From assembly GCA_029959645.1 (NCBI GenBank), contig JASCOJ010000005.1, positions 1 through 48,474 of the forward strand: DNA of 48,474 nucleotides, read 5' to 3'. Under the pieces are notes generated by a model. It had not been told where the DNA came from. It did no database searches and saw only the letters and a list, made by a program, of their open reading frames with translations. Source of the DNA: Microbacteriaceae bacterium PS02332. GTDB taxonomy: Bacteria; Actinomycetota; Actinomycetes; Actinomycetales; Microbacteriaceae. The first letter of the stretch is position 1. Every line of letters begins with the position of its first letter. Of the stretch, positions 8,387 to 17,014 are shown one piece after another. The position numbers and the translations under genes were made by a program.

Positions 8387-9094
8387 TCAGCCCTGCTCCT
8401 GCTGCCCCTCCGGCACGAACGCCCGCACGGACAGCAGGTGCACCGACGTCTCGGTGCAGGCCTCGTCGTCGGTGAAGGGGACGAACAGTGCCTGCTTCGA
8501 CCCGGGCGGGTAGACGCGGAACCCGTCCGGCGTCACCGCGGTGCACGCGCCCGGCTCGGAGTTCGCGGCCTGCACGACGCGGAGCGCGGCGTACGCCGTC
8601 GCTCCCGGGGCGAGCGTCACCGTCGGGTGCGCGGACCCACGGTCGAGCGACGCCGCGGCGCCGAGCTGCCGACCGTTCCCACCACCCACGAACGAGACAC
8701 CCGGCCACCCCTGGAGTGTGCAGGCGGTCGAGCCCGTGTTGCGGAGCGCGAGGTTCCGGTACTGGCTCCCGGCGCCGCCGCCGCCACCGAACGTGATCGA
8801 CCCGGTCAGCGAGGCGACCGTGCAGGTGCCCGCGCCGGAGGCCGTCCCGCCGTCGGCCGGTGCCGCCGGGTCAGCCGACCCGCTCCCGGACCCGGGCGTG
8901 CTCGACCCGCCCGGGGCGGCCGAGGACGGGCTCGCCGTCCCCGACCCGGCAGCCGGGGTCGTCGTGGCCGTCACCGTGTGGGTCGGGGTCGCCGTCCCAC
9001 CCGGTTGCGAGGAGCACCCGACGAGCGCGAGCGCCGCCGCTCCGAGCACCAGTGCACCGAACCCGTACCGTCTGCGGTCTGTCATGGTGTCCAC
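8387..9094 (-). CDS. DUF4232 lipoprotein
   Basis: This 235-residue exported lipoprotein has a positively charged N-terminus, a hydrophobic stretch and a lipobox ALVGC, so it should be anchored to the outer face of the membrane. A 60-residue linker rich in Ser, Thr, Gly and Pro follows, and the rest is a DUF4232 domain: an LxLRNTG core, CTLQGWPGVSF, and a later APGATAYAALRV segment, with paired cysteines likely in disulfides. DUF4232 proteins are common on actinobacterial surfaces and have no settled role. The start could be the GTG at 9094 or the ATG three codons downstream (9085); neither has a strong ribosome site. Confidence 0.8.
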   Translation of the reverse strand: MDTMTDRRRYGFGALVLGAAALALVGCSSQPGGTATPTHTVTATTTPAAGSGTASPSSAAPGGSSTPGSGSGSADPAAPADGGTASGAGTCTVASLTGSITFGGGGGAGSQYRNLALRNTGSTACTLQGWPGVSFVGGGNGRQLGAAASLDRGSAHPTVTLAPGATAYAALRVVQAANSEPGACTAVTPDGFRVYPPGSKQALFVPFTDDEACTETSVHLLSVRAFVPEGQQEQG

Positions 9095-9202
9095 GCAACC
9101 ACGCCGTCCTCCGGCGTGGTGCGGAGAGACCGCTCAGCCGTCCGGGGCACACTCGGCTCGAGAGCGCGCCGACGGCGACGCGCGGACCCGGAGGACGGAC
9201 CC

Positions 9203-9487
9203 ATGGCAGCAGGCAAGCACGAAGCAGCACGCGGCGACGCGGAGCGGGCGGACGGCGTCGAGGCGCACGCCGGCGAGTTCGTCGCCAGCGAGATCCCCGG
9301 CGAGGAGACCGTCCGCACCGACGAGCCGGCGGGCGAGTTCGTCTCGAGCGACATCCCCGGCGACGTCCGCCCCGAGGGCGCCAGCGACGAGTCCGAGGGC
9401 GAGTACGTCGACTCGGACGTCCCGGGCGACGTGGAACCGACGACCGACGGTGAGCCGACCGGCGAGTACACCGACCGCGACCAGTAG
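9203..9487 (+). CDS. Small acidic repeat protein
   Basis: This 94-residue, strongly acidic hydrophilic protein begins at an ATG with a GGAGGA site just upstream. The body consists of an imperfect repeat GE[FY]V.S[DE][IV]PG[DE] starting at residues 24, 44 and 66, with a truncated fourth copy (GEYTDRDQ) at 87, about 21 residues apart. There is no signal peptide, membrane segment or cysteine. I do not recognise the family. The composition suggests an intrinsically disordered protein; similar short acidic proteins in related bacteria are often stress-associated, but that is inference. Confidence 0.7.
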   Translation: MAAGKHEAARGDAERADGVEAHAGEFVASEIPGEETVRTDEPAGEFVSSDIPGDVRPEGASDESEGEYVDSDVPGDVEPTTDGEPTGEYTDRDQ

Positions 9488-9508
9488 CAGCCGCGGCGCC
9501 GGCCGGCC

Positions 9509-9907
9509 TCAGTCGACGAGGTCGGCCTGCGTCAGCAGGCGCAGCGTCGCGACCCCGGCGGGCGGACACCGGTCCGCGTGGGCGGACGTCACCCACTCGA
9601 CCTCGTCCACCTCGGCGGAGGCGACGGGCGTGGCGGTGTCGAGCGGGCCTCCCGGCAGGACCGTGAAGAGCGCCATCGCGACGACCGTGCCGGGCGCCTG
9701 ACCGTGAGCCGGCTCGGTCACGGTGGCGAAGGGGACGAGGTCCTCAGCGGTGCAGTGCAGGCCCGTCTCCTCCGCGGCCTCGCGGACGGCCGCGTCCACG
9801 GCGGACTCGCCGGGTTCGACCTTCCCGCCCGGTAGGTAGAGGACGTCGCGCCCGCGGGCGCGCACCATGAGCACCCGGCGGTCGCGGACGAGCACGAGTG
9901 CGCTCAC
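9509..9907 (-). CDS. NUDIX hydrolase
   Basis: This 132-residue protein carries a complete Nudix box, with G28, E34, R42, E43, E46, E47 and G49 in the required GX5EX7REUXEEXGU spacing; these residues bind Mg2+ and the diphosphate. The fold is compact and of normal length for MutT-like pyrophosphohydrolases of nucleotides or related compounds. The start is a GTG at 9907. It lies 47 bp downstream of hemA on the same strand, with a hairpin between, so it may be partly co-transcribed. Substrate cannot be predicted. Confidence 0.88.
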   Translation of the reverse strand: MSALVLVRDRRVLMVRARGRDVLYLPGGKVEPGESAVDAAVREAAEETGLHCTAEDLVPFATVTEPAHGQAPGTVVAMALFTVLPGGPLDTATPVASAEVDEVEWVTSAHADRCPPAGVATLRLLTQADLVD

Positions 9908-9922
9908 CCGCAGGAGCGGGGC

Positions 9923-9946
9923 GTCGGCCGGGAGGCCCGGTCCGAC
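9923..9946 (-). terminator. Hairpin downstream of hemA
   Basis: A 10-bp stem with one bulge (GTCGGCCGGG pairing with CCCGG-T-CCGAC) surrounds a GGCCGGGAGGCC-like core. It sits in the 47 bp between hemA and the NUDIX gene. Confidence 0.5.
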
Positions 9947-9954
9947 CGAGCCGC

Positions 9955-11268
9955 TCAGCTCGCGTCCGCCTCGTCGTCGCGGACGCGTGCGGCCCGCTCG
10001 GCGAGGGGCACGACGGGCGTCGGGGTCTCGGCGACGGGCGCAGGGCGGAGCCCGAAGAGGGCGTCGAGTGCGCCGACGAAGTCGTCACCACGCCCGGCAC
10101 GACCGAGCTCGCGGGCGCGGACCGAGGGACGGTGCAGGAGCACGCCGACGAGGTGGCGCAGGGCGCGCTCGGTCTGCTCGGCGGACTCGGGCGTGGTGTC
10201 GCCGCGGCGCTTCACGCGGTCGATCTCGTCGTCGAGGACGTCGAACACGTGCTTGCGGAGCGCCACGAGGGCCGGCGTGGTCGACTGCTCGAGCGCCTGG
10301 GCCCGGAACCGGGACACGGCGTCGTCGACGATCGCGCGCGCTTCGGTCTCGGCGTTCAGCTCGGCGATCGGGGCGTGGATGCTGATCGTCTCGAGGTCGA
10401 GGAGCTCGACCCCGTCGACGTCCGCCGCGTCGGGGTGGACGTTCCGGGGGAGCCCGAGGTCGATGACGATGCGTCGGGCTCCGTCGTCGAGGTCACATGC
10501 CTCGACCACGGGGACCTCGCTCGAGGTGCAGGTGATGACGACGTCGCTCGTCCCGATCGCGGCACGGAGGTCGGTCGCGGCGACGAGGTCGTGCTTCGCG
10601 GCGAACCACGGCGCGCGGCCCGACGGCGAGAAGACCTGGATGTGCTCGGCGCCGCGGTCCCGCAGCGCGGCGATGGTCGTCGCCGCGTAGCTGCCGGTGC
10701 CGACGAGCAGCACGCGGGTCTCGGCCCAGTCGGTGATGCGGGAGGAGGCGAGCTCGAGTCCGAGGCGGACGAGCGAGCGCCCGGCGGCGCCGATCCGGGT
10801 GCGGGTCTTGACGCCCCGGGAGGTGTGCGCGGCCTCCTGGAAGAGCCGTTCGAGGGCCGAGGTGGTCGTGCCGTCCCGGCGGGCGTCCTCGAGCGCACGG
10901 CGGACCTGGCCGGAGATCTCGGTCTCGCCGACGACGACGGACTCGAGCCCGCTCGACACCGCGAAGAGGTGCTGCACGACGTCGCCGCCGTCGAGGACCT
11001 GCACGGAGTCGAAGACCTCGTCGGCCGGGAGCTCGCTCGCGGCGGAGACCGCCTCGACCGTGGCGCGGACGGCCGTGGCGTCGTCACCGGCGATGTCGAG
11101 GTAGGCCTCGAAGCGGTTGCACGTCGCCAGGACGACGGCGCCGTCGAGCACGTCGGACTCGGTGACGAGTCGGCTCGCGGCCGCGGGTGCTCCGATGCTC
11201 AGACGCTCCAGGAGGTCGAAGCTGGCGTTGCGATGCGACGCCGTGAGACAGATGAGCACGTGTTCCAT
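9955..11268 (-). CDS. hemA: Glutamyl-tRNA reductase
   Basis: This 437-residue enzyme is the first committed step of tetrapyrrole synthesis, reducing glutamyl-tRNA(Glu) to glutamate-1-semialdehyde with NADPH. The catalytic cysteine lies at residue 50 in ATCNRFE. The GxGxYA-type nucleotide motif (LLVGTGSYAATT), the tRNA-recognition stretch AAHTSRGVKTRTRIG and a helical C-terminal dimerisation domain follow in the normal order. The start at 11268 (MEHVLICLTASHRNA) matches the family; longer starts would add an arginine/proline-rich stretch. It is divergent from hemE by 80 bp, so hemA expression can be set separately from the rest of the pathway. HemL, the next enzyme, is at 20.1 kb. Confidence 0.97.
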   Translation of the reverse strand: MEHVLICLTASHRNASFDLLERLSIGAPAAASRLVTESDVLDGAVVLATCNRFEAYLDIAGDDATAVRATVEAVSAASELPADEVFDSVQVLDGGDVVQHLFAVSSGLESVVVGETEISGQVRRALEDARRDGTTTSALERLFQEAAHTSRGVKTRTRIGAAGRSLVRLGLELASSRITDWAETRVLLVGTGSYAATTIAALRDRGAEHIQVFSPSGRAPWFAAKHDLVAATDLRAAIGTSDVVITCTSSEVPVVEACDLDDGARRIVIDLGLPRNVHPDAADVDGVELLDLETISIHAPIAELNAETEARAIVDDAVSRFRAQALEQSTTPALVALRKHVFDVLDDEIDRVKRRGDTTPESAEQTERALRHLVGVLLHRPSVRARELGRAGRGDDFVGALDALFGLRPAPVAETPTPVVPLAERAARVRDDEADAS

Positions 11269-11336
11269 GGTAACCCCGGCCTCCGACGCGGACCATCGGC
11301 CAGGGCATCCCGGGCGGCCTTCCCTGTTCGCGGTGG

Positions 11337-11342
11337 GAGAAT
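11337..11342 (+). promoter_or_regulatory. Candidate -10 hexamer GAGAAT before hemE
   Basis: GAGAAT ends 6 nt before the hemE GTG. It departs from TANNNT only in its first base and has the spacing seen at other leaderless starts here. No -35 is obvious. Confidence 0.3.
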
Positions 11343-11348
11343 CACGGG

Positions 11349-12458
11349 GTGACCGACGCACCGACGACCCCGCTGCCCGCGCAGCACCCGCTCGCCGACG
11401 GCCGCACCGCCGGGTCCGCCCTGGTGCGGGCGCTCCGGGGTGACCGTCCGGAGACCCTGCCCGTCTGGTTCATGCGGCAGGCCGGTCGCTCGCTGCCCGA
11501 GTACCGCGACCTCCGCGTCGGCACCGCGATGCTCGACGCCTGCCTCGACCCCGCCATGGCGTCCGAGATCACCCTGCAGCCGGTCCGTCGGCACGGGGTG
11601 GACGCCGGCATCTTCTTCAGCGACATCGTCGTGCCGATCAAGCTCGCGGGGGTGGACGTCGAGATCGTCCCCGGTCGTGGCCCGGTGCTCGGCTCGCCGA
11701 TCCGGTCCGCGGCGGACGTCGACGCCCTCGGGACGCTCGAGCCGGACGCGCTCGCGCCCATCACCGAGGCCGTCGGCCGCACGGTCGCCGAACTCGGCAG
11801 CACCCCGCTCATCGGGTTCGCGGGAGCGCCGTTCACGCTCGCGGCCTACCTGGTCGAGGGCGGCCCGTCGAAGGACCACATCCGCGCCCGCACCCTCATG
11901 CACGCCGACCCGGAGACGTGGTCGCGCCTGCTCGACTGGGCCGCCGACGTGTCGGGGGCGTTCCTCCGTGCCCAGGTGCTCGCCGGGGCCTCGGCCGCGC
12001 AGCTCTTCGACTCGTGGGTCGGGTCGCTGTCCCGCGCCGACTACCTCCGACACGTCGCACCGCACTCGGCCCGGGCGCTGTCCCACGTGGCCGACCTCGG
12101 CGTCCCGCGCATCCACTTCGGCGTCGGCAGCGGCGAGGTCCTCCGCGAGATGACCACCGTCGGCGGCGACGCGCTCGCCGTGGACGCCGTCGGGGTCGAC
12201 TGGCGCATCCCGCTCGACGAGGCCGTGGGCCGCGTCGGCACCGGCGTCACCGTGCAGGGCAACATCGACCCGGCGATGCTCGCCGCCCCGTGGGACGTCC
12301 TCGAGTCGCACGTCCGCGACGTCGTCAGCCGTGGGGGTGCGGCCCGGGCGCACGTCGTGAACCTCGGTCACGGGGTCCCGCCGGAGACCGACCCGACCGT
12401 GCTGACCCGCGTGGTCGAGCTCGTGCACAGCCTGGGCGACGGGACCGCCGCGGCATGA
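11349..12458 (+). CDS. hemE: Uroporphyrinogen decarboxylase
   Basis: This 369-residue cytosolic enzyme removes the four acetate carboxyls of uroporphyrinogen III to give coproporphyrinogen III. The signature WFMRQAGRSLPEYR near the N-terminus provides active-site arginines, and the second family block GFAGAPFTLAAYLVEGG is present, as is the C-terminal QGNIDP loop. Length is normal. The GTG start gives the expected N-terminus plus a short leader. The stop codon overlaps the hemY start (ATGA). It opens the plus-strand heme operon. Confidence 0.97.
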   Translation: MTDAPTTPLPAQHPLADGRTAGSALVRALRGDRPETLPVWFMRQAGRSLPEYRDLRVGTAMLDACLDPAMASEITLQPVRRHGVDAGIFFSDIVVPIKLAGVDVEIVPGRGPVLGSPIRSAADVDALGTLEPDALAPITEAVGRTVAELGSTPLIGFAGAPFTLAAYLVEGGPSKDHIRARTLMHADPETWSRLLDWAADVSGAFLRAQVLAGASAAQLFDSWVGSLSRADYLRHVAPHSARALSHVADLGVPRIHFGVGSGEVLREMTTVGGDALAVDAVGVDWRIPLDEAVGRVGTGVTVQGNIDPAMLAAPWDVLESHVRDVVSRGGAARAHVVNLGHGVPPETDPTVLTRVVELVHSLGDGTAAA

Positions 12459-13798
12459 CCGACGTCGTCGTGGTCGGCGGCGGCGTGGCCGGACTCGTCG
12501 CCGCGCGGGACCTGGCGAAGGGCGGGGCCTCGGTCGTGCTCCTCGAGGGCTCCGGTGCGCTCGGCGGCATGGTCCGTCGGCACACCGTCGCCGGGATCGA
12601 CCTCGACATGGCGGCGGACTCGTTCGCCACCCGGACCGACGCGGTGTCCGGGCTCGCGGTCGAGCTCGGTCTCGGGAACGAGATCGTCACCCCCGACCCG
12701 CGTGGTGCGTGGCTGATGACCCGCGACGGCCGGACCGCCCCGATCCCCGCCACGGGCCTCCTCGGCATCCCGGGGACGCCGATGGCCGCCGACGTCATCG
12801 CGGTCGTCGGCGGCGGTGCGGCGTTCCGGGCGCAGCTGGACGCCATGCTGCCGTCCCCGGTCGGGGCACGGGCTACGTCCCTCGGCCAGCTCGTCCGGAC
12901 ACGCATGGGCGCGAAGGTCCTCGACGACCTCGTGGTGCCCGTCGTCGCCGGCGTGCACTCCACCCACCCGGACGACCTCGACCCGGACCGCGTCGCACCC
13001 GGACTCCGCGCGGCGCTGCAGCGGGAGGGGTCGCTCGCCCGCGCGGTGCTCGCACTCCGCCGTCGAGCGGTCGCCGGCTCGGCGGTGCAGGGCCTCCGCG
13101 GCGGCATCGCCCGGCTCGTGGACGAACTCGTCGCCGACCTCGACACCTACCGGGTCGACGTGCGGCTGCACACCCGTGCGACCCGGGTCGAGCGGGCCGC
13201 CGTCGAGACCACGACCGACGACGGGCGGACCGAGCGCCTGCCGGCCGACCACGTGCTCGCCACGGTCGCCGACCCGGCCCGGACCGCACCCGCCCGGCGC
13301 TCCGGGATCGAACTCGTCACGCTCGTCGTCGACCGCCCCGAACTCGACGCCGCGCCCCGGGGAACGGGCATGCTCGTGCACCCGGACGCGACCGGCATCG
13401 GCGCGAAGGCCCTCACGCACGCGACGGTCAAGTGGCCGTGGCTCGCCGAGCGCGCGGGCGGGCGGCACGTCCTCCGCCTCAGCTACGCCCTGCCGGCAGC
13501 CGGGAGCGACACCGCGGCGGACGCAGGCGACGCGGACGCCGTGGCCACGAGCCTCCCGGTCGACCCGCGGGGCGCGGTGAGCGCCCGCGCGACCGCGGAC
13601 GCGAGCGCGATGCTCGGACTGCCCCTCGGTCCGGAGCACGTCGTCGGTGCCGCCCGCGTCCGGTGGCACGGGCCGGATGCCGAGGCCGCGGGACTGGCCG
13701 AGGGCGTCGTCGGGATCGGCGAGGCGTCGTCCGGTCGGGGCCTCTCCGGCATCGTGGCCGCCTCGCGCGCCGCCGCTGTGCGCATCCTGGGTTCCTGA
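12455..13798 (+). CDS. hemY: Coproporphyrinogen III oxidase, HemY/CgoX type
   Basis: This 447-residue flavoprotein oxidises the porphyrinogen ring by six electrons using O2. The FAD-binding motif VVGGGVAGL begins at residue 5 and a GGMVRRHTVAG stretch follows, typical of the HemY family. Because HemQ and an Fe-S type HemH lie in the same operon, the natural substrate should be coproporphyrinogen III rather than protoporphyrinogen IX (coproporphyrin-dependent branch). The ATG overlaps the hemE stop by 4 bp, indicating translational coupling. Confidence 0.93.
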   Translation: MTDVVVVGGGVAGLVAARDLAKGGASVVLLEGSGALGGMVRRHTVAGIDLDMAADSFATRTDAVSGLAVELGLGNEIVTPDPRGAWLMTRDGRTAPIPATGLLGIPGTPMAADVIAVVGGGAAFRAQLDAMLPSPVGARATSLGQLVRTRMGAKVLDDLVVPVVAGVHSTHPDDLDPDRVAPGLRAALQREGSLARAVLALRRRAVAGSAVQGLRGGIARLVDELVADLDTYRVDVRLHTRATRVERAAVETTTDDGRTERLPADHVLATVADPARTAPARRSGIELVTLVVDRPELDAAPRGTGMLVHPDATGIGAKALTHATVKWPWLAERAGGRHVLRLSYALPAAGSDTAADAGDADAVATSLPVDPRGAVSARATADASAMLGLPLGPEHVVGAARVRWHGPDAEAAGLAEGVVGIGEASSGRGLSGIVAASRAAAVRILGS

Positions 13799-13895
13799 GC
13801 GGACCGCGCGGAGCCCGAGGGCTACTGTTGGGGAGACCGCCGGGCAGATGCCTGTCGGTGCATGACCACCGCTCACTCACTCAACGGAGGCCCCC

Positions 13896-14162
13896 ATGCG
13901 AGGCAAGCTCCTGTTCATCACCGGTGCCACTCTCGGGTACATCCTGGGCTCCCGCGCCGGCCGCGCGCGGTACGAGCAGATCAAGAACGTCAGCGGGAAG
14001 ATCTGGAACAACGACGGCGTCCAGAAGACCGTGAACCAGGTCGAGGACTTCGTGTCCGACCGCACGCCCGACGTCGCCGACTTCATCGGCGAGCAGACCA
14101 AGAAGGTCGTCCGCAAGGTCAGCTCGAAGGCGTCGTCCAACAAGGGCTCGCAGATCTCATGA
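13896..14162 (+). CDS. YtxH-like small membrane-associated protein
   Basis: This 88-residue protein has a short hydrophobic N-terminal segment (LLFITGATLGYILGSRAG) with the glycine-rich GxxxGYILGSRAGRxRYEQ motif of YtxH-like proteins, then a charged helical tail. The start has a strong ribosome site (CGGAGG). YtxH-like proteins are membrane-linked and often induced by stress. It is the first of three small envelope genes inserted between hemY and hemQ, and its stop overlaps the next start (ATGA). A candidate -10 (TACTGT, 13823-13828) lies upstream, so this sub-operon may have its own promoter. Confidence 0.8.
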   Translation: MRGKLLFITGATLGYILGSRAGRARYEQIKNVSGKIWNNDGVQKTVNQVEDFVSDRTPDVADFIGEQTKKVVRKVSSKASSNKGSQIS

Positions 14163-14617
14163 CCGACACGCGCGACCGGAAGTCGCGGTCGCTGTTCGGC
14201 CTCGTCAAGGACGTCCCCGATCTCGTCAAGGACCTCGTCAAGGGTGAGATCGCCCTCCTGAAGGCCGAGATGGTCGGCAAGGCGAAGGTGTTCGCCGTCG
14301 CGGCGGCCATCCTCGTCATCGCCCTCGTCATCGTGCTGTACGCGATCGGGGTGCTCCTCACCGCAGCCGTGATGGGCCTCGCGACCGTGATGCCCGCGTG
14401 GCTGGCGGCACTGCTGCTCGCCGTCGTGATGCTCATCGTCGCCGGGATCCTCGGCTTCGTCGGGTGGAAGCGTCTCAAGAAGGGGCTGCCGATCACGCCG
14501 AAGCGCACGATCGACAGCGTCAAGGACGACGTCAACGCCGTCAAGGGCCTCGGCAAGAAGCCGGCCGGCCCGACGCAGTACGCGACGCGCAAGCCCGACG
14601 TCGGCCACCGGTCCTGA
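14159..14617 (+). CDS. Phage-holin-like family membrane protein (holin-X/DUF1469 type)
   Basis: This 152-residue protein has an amphipathic N-terminus (SLFGLVKDVPDLVKDLVKGEIALLKAEM), two strong transmembrane helices (about 45-70 and 80-105) and a lysine-rich cytoplasmic tail. This layout is typical of the actinobacterial holin-X/PspA-like superfamily, which are chromosomal envelope proteins and not phage lysis genes. It overlaps the YtxH-like gene by 4 bp. The role is unknown, probably in envelope stability. Confidence 0.82.
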   Translation: MTDTRDRKSRSLFGLVKDVPDLVKDLVKGEIALLKAEMVGKAKVFAVAAAILVIALVIVLYAIGVLLTAAVMGLATVMPAWLAALLLAVVMLIVAGILGFVGWKRLKKGLPITPKRTIDSVKDDVNAVKGLGKKPAGPTQYATRKPDVGHRS

Positions 14618-14649
14618 CGACCCATCCGCTCGACCCCTCCGGAGGACCC

Positions 14650-14895
14650 GTGACCGACGACCAGCTCGACGCCCAGCACGACGACATCGCCAAGCGCGTG
14701 GCGTCGACCCGCGCCCAGCTCTTCGACACCCTCGACGCGATCGAGGACAAGTTCAACGTGCCGAAGCAGCTCGGCATCGCGGCGTCGAAGGTCAAGCGTG
14801 GCGTCGTCGAGAAGCGTCCCCCGTACCTGGCCGGGCTCGCAGCGGGCGTGGCAGTGGTCGGGGGTATCGTCGTGACGGTGCTCCGACGGCGGTGA
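14650..14895 (+). CDS. DUF3618 protein
   Basis: This 81-residue protein has a helical hydrophilic N-terminal part with the DUF3618 pattern (IAKRVASTRAQLFDTLDAIEDK) and one C-terminal transmembrane helix ending VTVLRRR. The GTG start is preceded by GGAGGA. It lies 32 bp after the holin-like gene; YtxH, holin-X and DUF3618 genes often occur together in actinobacteria and probably form one small envelope module. No biochemical role is known. Confidence 0.8.
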   Translation: MTDDQLDAQHDDIAKRVASTRAQLFDTLDAIEDKFNVPKQLGIAASKVKRGVVEKRPPYLAGLAAGVAVVGGIVVTVLRRR

Positions 14896-15020
14896 TCCAC
14901 CCGGCGACGGTCCTCCGCCGCCACGGTGTCTGATCCGCCGTGCCTGATCGGCCGGGGCGCCCGCTCGGCGAGGGGGCCGGCGACCATTCCCCCTGGCGAT
15001 CCGTGGAGGACCAACCACCC

Positions 15021-15782
15021 ATGAGCAGCGACGTGCCCACCCCGGCACACGACACGAGCGCGACCCACGCTCACAGCCCCGCACCCACGACCGACCCGGC
15101 GACCGGGATCGACCCGAACCTCCTCACGGCGTACGCGCTGTGGGCGGTGTTCCGTCGACCGGTCGGCGCGGTCGGGCGCGGCGGCGACGACACCGTCGCC
15201 GAACTCGACGCGGTGGTGGCCTCGGCCGCCGACCGTGGCGTCACGATCCGCGGCTTCTACGACGTCTCCGGCTTCCGGGCCGACGCTGACGTCATGATCT
15301 GGCTGCACGGCGACGACGCGCAGGCCATCCAGGCCGTCCTCCGGGAGATCCGCCGGACGACCCTGTTCGCCGAGGCGGAGCCGGTCTGGCACGCCATGGC
15401 CATGCACCGGGAAGCCGAGTTCAACAAGCGGCACACCCCGGCGTTCCTCCGCGGCAAGGAGCCGGAGGCGTGGATCACGGTCTACCCCTTCGTCCGGTCG
15501 TACGAGTGGTACCTCCTGCCCGAGGAGGAGCGCTCGCGGATGCTCCGTGACCACGGCATCGAGGGCGCCAAGTACCGCCGCGTCCTGACGAACACCATCG
15601 CGTCCTTCGCCCTCGGTGACTACGAGTGGATCCTGCCGCTCGAGAGCCCCGACCTCGTCGACCTCGTCGACCTGATGCGCGACCTCCGGTACACCGAGGC
15701 GCGCATGCACGTCCGCGAGGAAGTGCCCTTCTACACGGGTCGTCGCGTGACGACCGCCGAGCTCCCGGAGGTGCTGTCATGA
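15021..15782 (+). CDS. hemQ: Coproheme decarboxylase (HemQ/ChdC)
   Basis: This 253-residue member of the chlorite dismutase superfamily performs the last step of the coproporphyrin-dependent route, oxidatively decarboxylating two propionates of Fe-coproporphyrin III with peroxide to give heme b. The actinobacterial active site is visible with exact spacing: distal H138 (HTPAFL), radical-forming Y155 (start of YPFVRSYEW) and proximal H178 (in MLRDHG), offsets of 17 and 23 as in Corynebacterium ChdC. The first 28 residues are a disordered leader. The ATG at 15021 has a GGAGGA site about 10 nt upstream. The stop overlaps hemH (ATGA). Confidence 0.96.
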   Translation: MSSDVPTPAHDTSATHAHSPAPTTDPATGIDPNLLTAYALWAVFRRPVGAVGRGGDDTVAELDAVVASAADRGVTIRGFYDVSGFRADADVMIWLHGDDAQAIQAVLREIRRTTLFAEAEPVWHAMAMHREAEFNKRHTPAFLRGKEPEAWITVYPFVRSYEWYLLPEEERSRMLRDHGIEGAKYRRVLTNTIASFALGDYEWILPLESPDLVDLVDLMRDLRYTEARMHVREEVPFYTGRRVTTAELPEVLS

Positions 15783-17014
15783 CCGACACCAGCATGATCA
15801 CGAACGGCAAGCCCGTCCTCGCCGCCACCGAAGCGGCCGCGTCCGGACCCGAGCACGTCGAGGTCCCGACCGCGTACGACGCGATCCTGCTCGCCGGGTT
15901 CGGCGGGCCCGAGGGCCAGGACGACGTCATCCCGTTCCTCCGCAACGTCACCCGCGGCCGCGGCATCCCGGACGAGCGGCTGGAGGAGGTGGCGCACCAC
16001 TACCGCCACTTCGGTGGCGTCAGCCCGATCAACGCGCAGAACCGTGCGCTCAAGGCCGCACTCGAGGGCGAACTCGCCGCGCGCGGCATCGACATGCCGG
16101 TCCTCTGGGGCAACCGCAACTGGGCGCCCTACCTGGAAGAGGCGTTCACCGAGGCGGCCGACAAGGGCTACACCAAGCTCATCGCGATCGCCACGAGCGC
16201 GTACTCGTCGTTCTCCAGCTGCCGCCAGTACCGCGAGGACTACGCCCGCGTGCTCGACGAGACCGGCCTGATCGACACGATCCAGATCGACAAGATCCGT
16301 CAGTTCTTCGACCACCCGGGCTTCGTCCGCCCGTTCATCGACGGCGTCCGCGACGGTATGGCCCGCGCCATCGCCGAGAACGACGGCCTCGACGTCGCGA
16401 CCGAGCTGCAGGTGCTGTTCTCCACGCACTCGATCCCGTCCACCGACGCCGCCCGCTCCGGCCCCGACTACCGGGGCTTCGACGAGCACGGCGCGTACGA
16501 GGCCCAGCACCTCGCCGTCGGCGAGGTCGTCCTCGACCAGGCGTGGGCGGAGCTGCTCGAGCAGCCCGAGCACGCCCACCTGCAGGGCACCTCGAAGCCG
16601 GCCTGGAAGCTCGTCTACCAGTCCCGGTCCGGCCCCCCGACGCAGCCGTGGCTCGAGCCCGACATCAACGACTACATGAACGAGGAGCTCAAGGGCGGAC
16701 CGACCCGTGCCGTCCTCATCGTGCCGCTCGGCTTCGTGAGCGACCACATGGAGGTCATGTGGGACCTCGACGAGGAAGCCACCGAGACCGCCGGTGAGCT
16801 CGGCTTCTGGTCGCTCCGCACGCAGACCCCCGGCGTCGACCCGGTCTACGTGTCCGGTCTCGTCGACCTCGTGCTCGAGCGCGTCAACGGCACGCCGACC
16901 GCGGAGCGCCCGCACATGACCGACATCGGCCCCTGGTACGACGTGTGCCGTCCGGGGTGCTGCGAGAACGTGCGAGCGGGGTTCAAGCCCGCCGCTGCCG
17001 GCGTCGCCCCGTGA
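15779..17014 (+). CDS. hemH: Coproporphyrin ferrochelatase with [2Fe-2S] cysteines
   Basis: This 411-residue enzyme inserts Fe2+ into coproporphyrin III. The catalytic His is in FSTHSIP (H217) and the conserved acidic patch in DHMEVMWDLDEEA. Four cysteines suited to the actinobacterial [2Fe-2S] cluster are present: C148 (SSCRQY) and a C-terminal group at 390, 394 and 395 (CRPGCC). A 30-residue leader precedes the core. It overlaps hemQ and hemC by 4 bp on each side (ATGA and GTGA). The cluster is not catalytic in relatives but stabilises the fold and may sense redox or iron status. Confidence 0.96.
   Translation: MTDTSMITNGKPVLAATEAAASGPEHVEVPTAYDAILLAGFGGPEGQDDVIPFLRNVTRGRGIPDERLEEVAHHYRHFGGVSPINAQNRALKAALEGELAARGIDMPVLWGNRNWAPYLEEAFTEAADKGYTKLIAIATSAYSSFSSCRQYREDYARVLDETGLIDTIQIDKIRQFFDHPGFVRPFIDGVRDGMARAIAENDGLDVATELQVLFSTHSIPSTDAARSGPDYRGFDEHGAYEAQHLAVGEVVLDQAWAELLEQPEHAHLQGTSKPAWKLVYQSRSGPPTQPWLEPDINDYMNEELKGGPTRAVLIVPLGFVSDHMEVMWDLDEEATETAGELGFWSLRTQTPGVDPVYVSGLVDLVLERVNGTPTAERPHMTDIGPWYDVCRPGCCENVRAGFKPAAAGVAP

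Noticed and set aside
14159-14617. Holin-like protein as evidence of a prophage
   Set aside because: The holin-X type is a chromosomal actinobacterial family; no integrase, capsid or lysis gene is nearby and the gene sits inside a heme operon.
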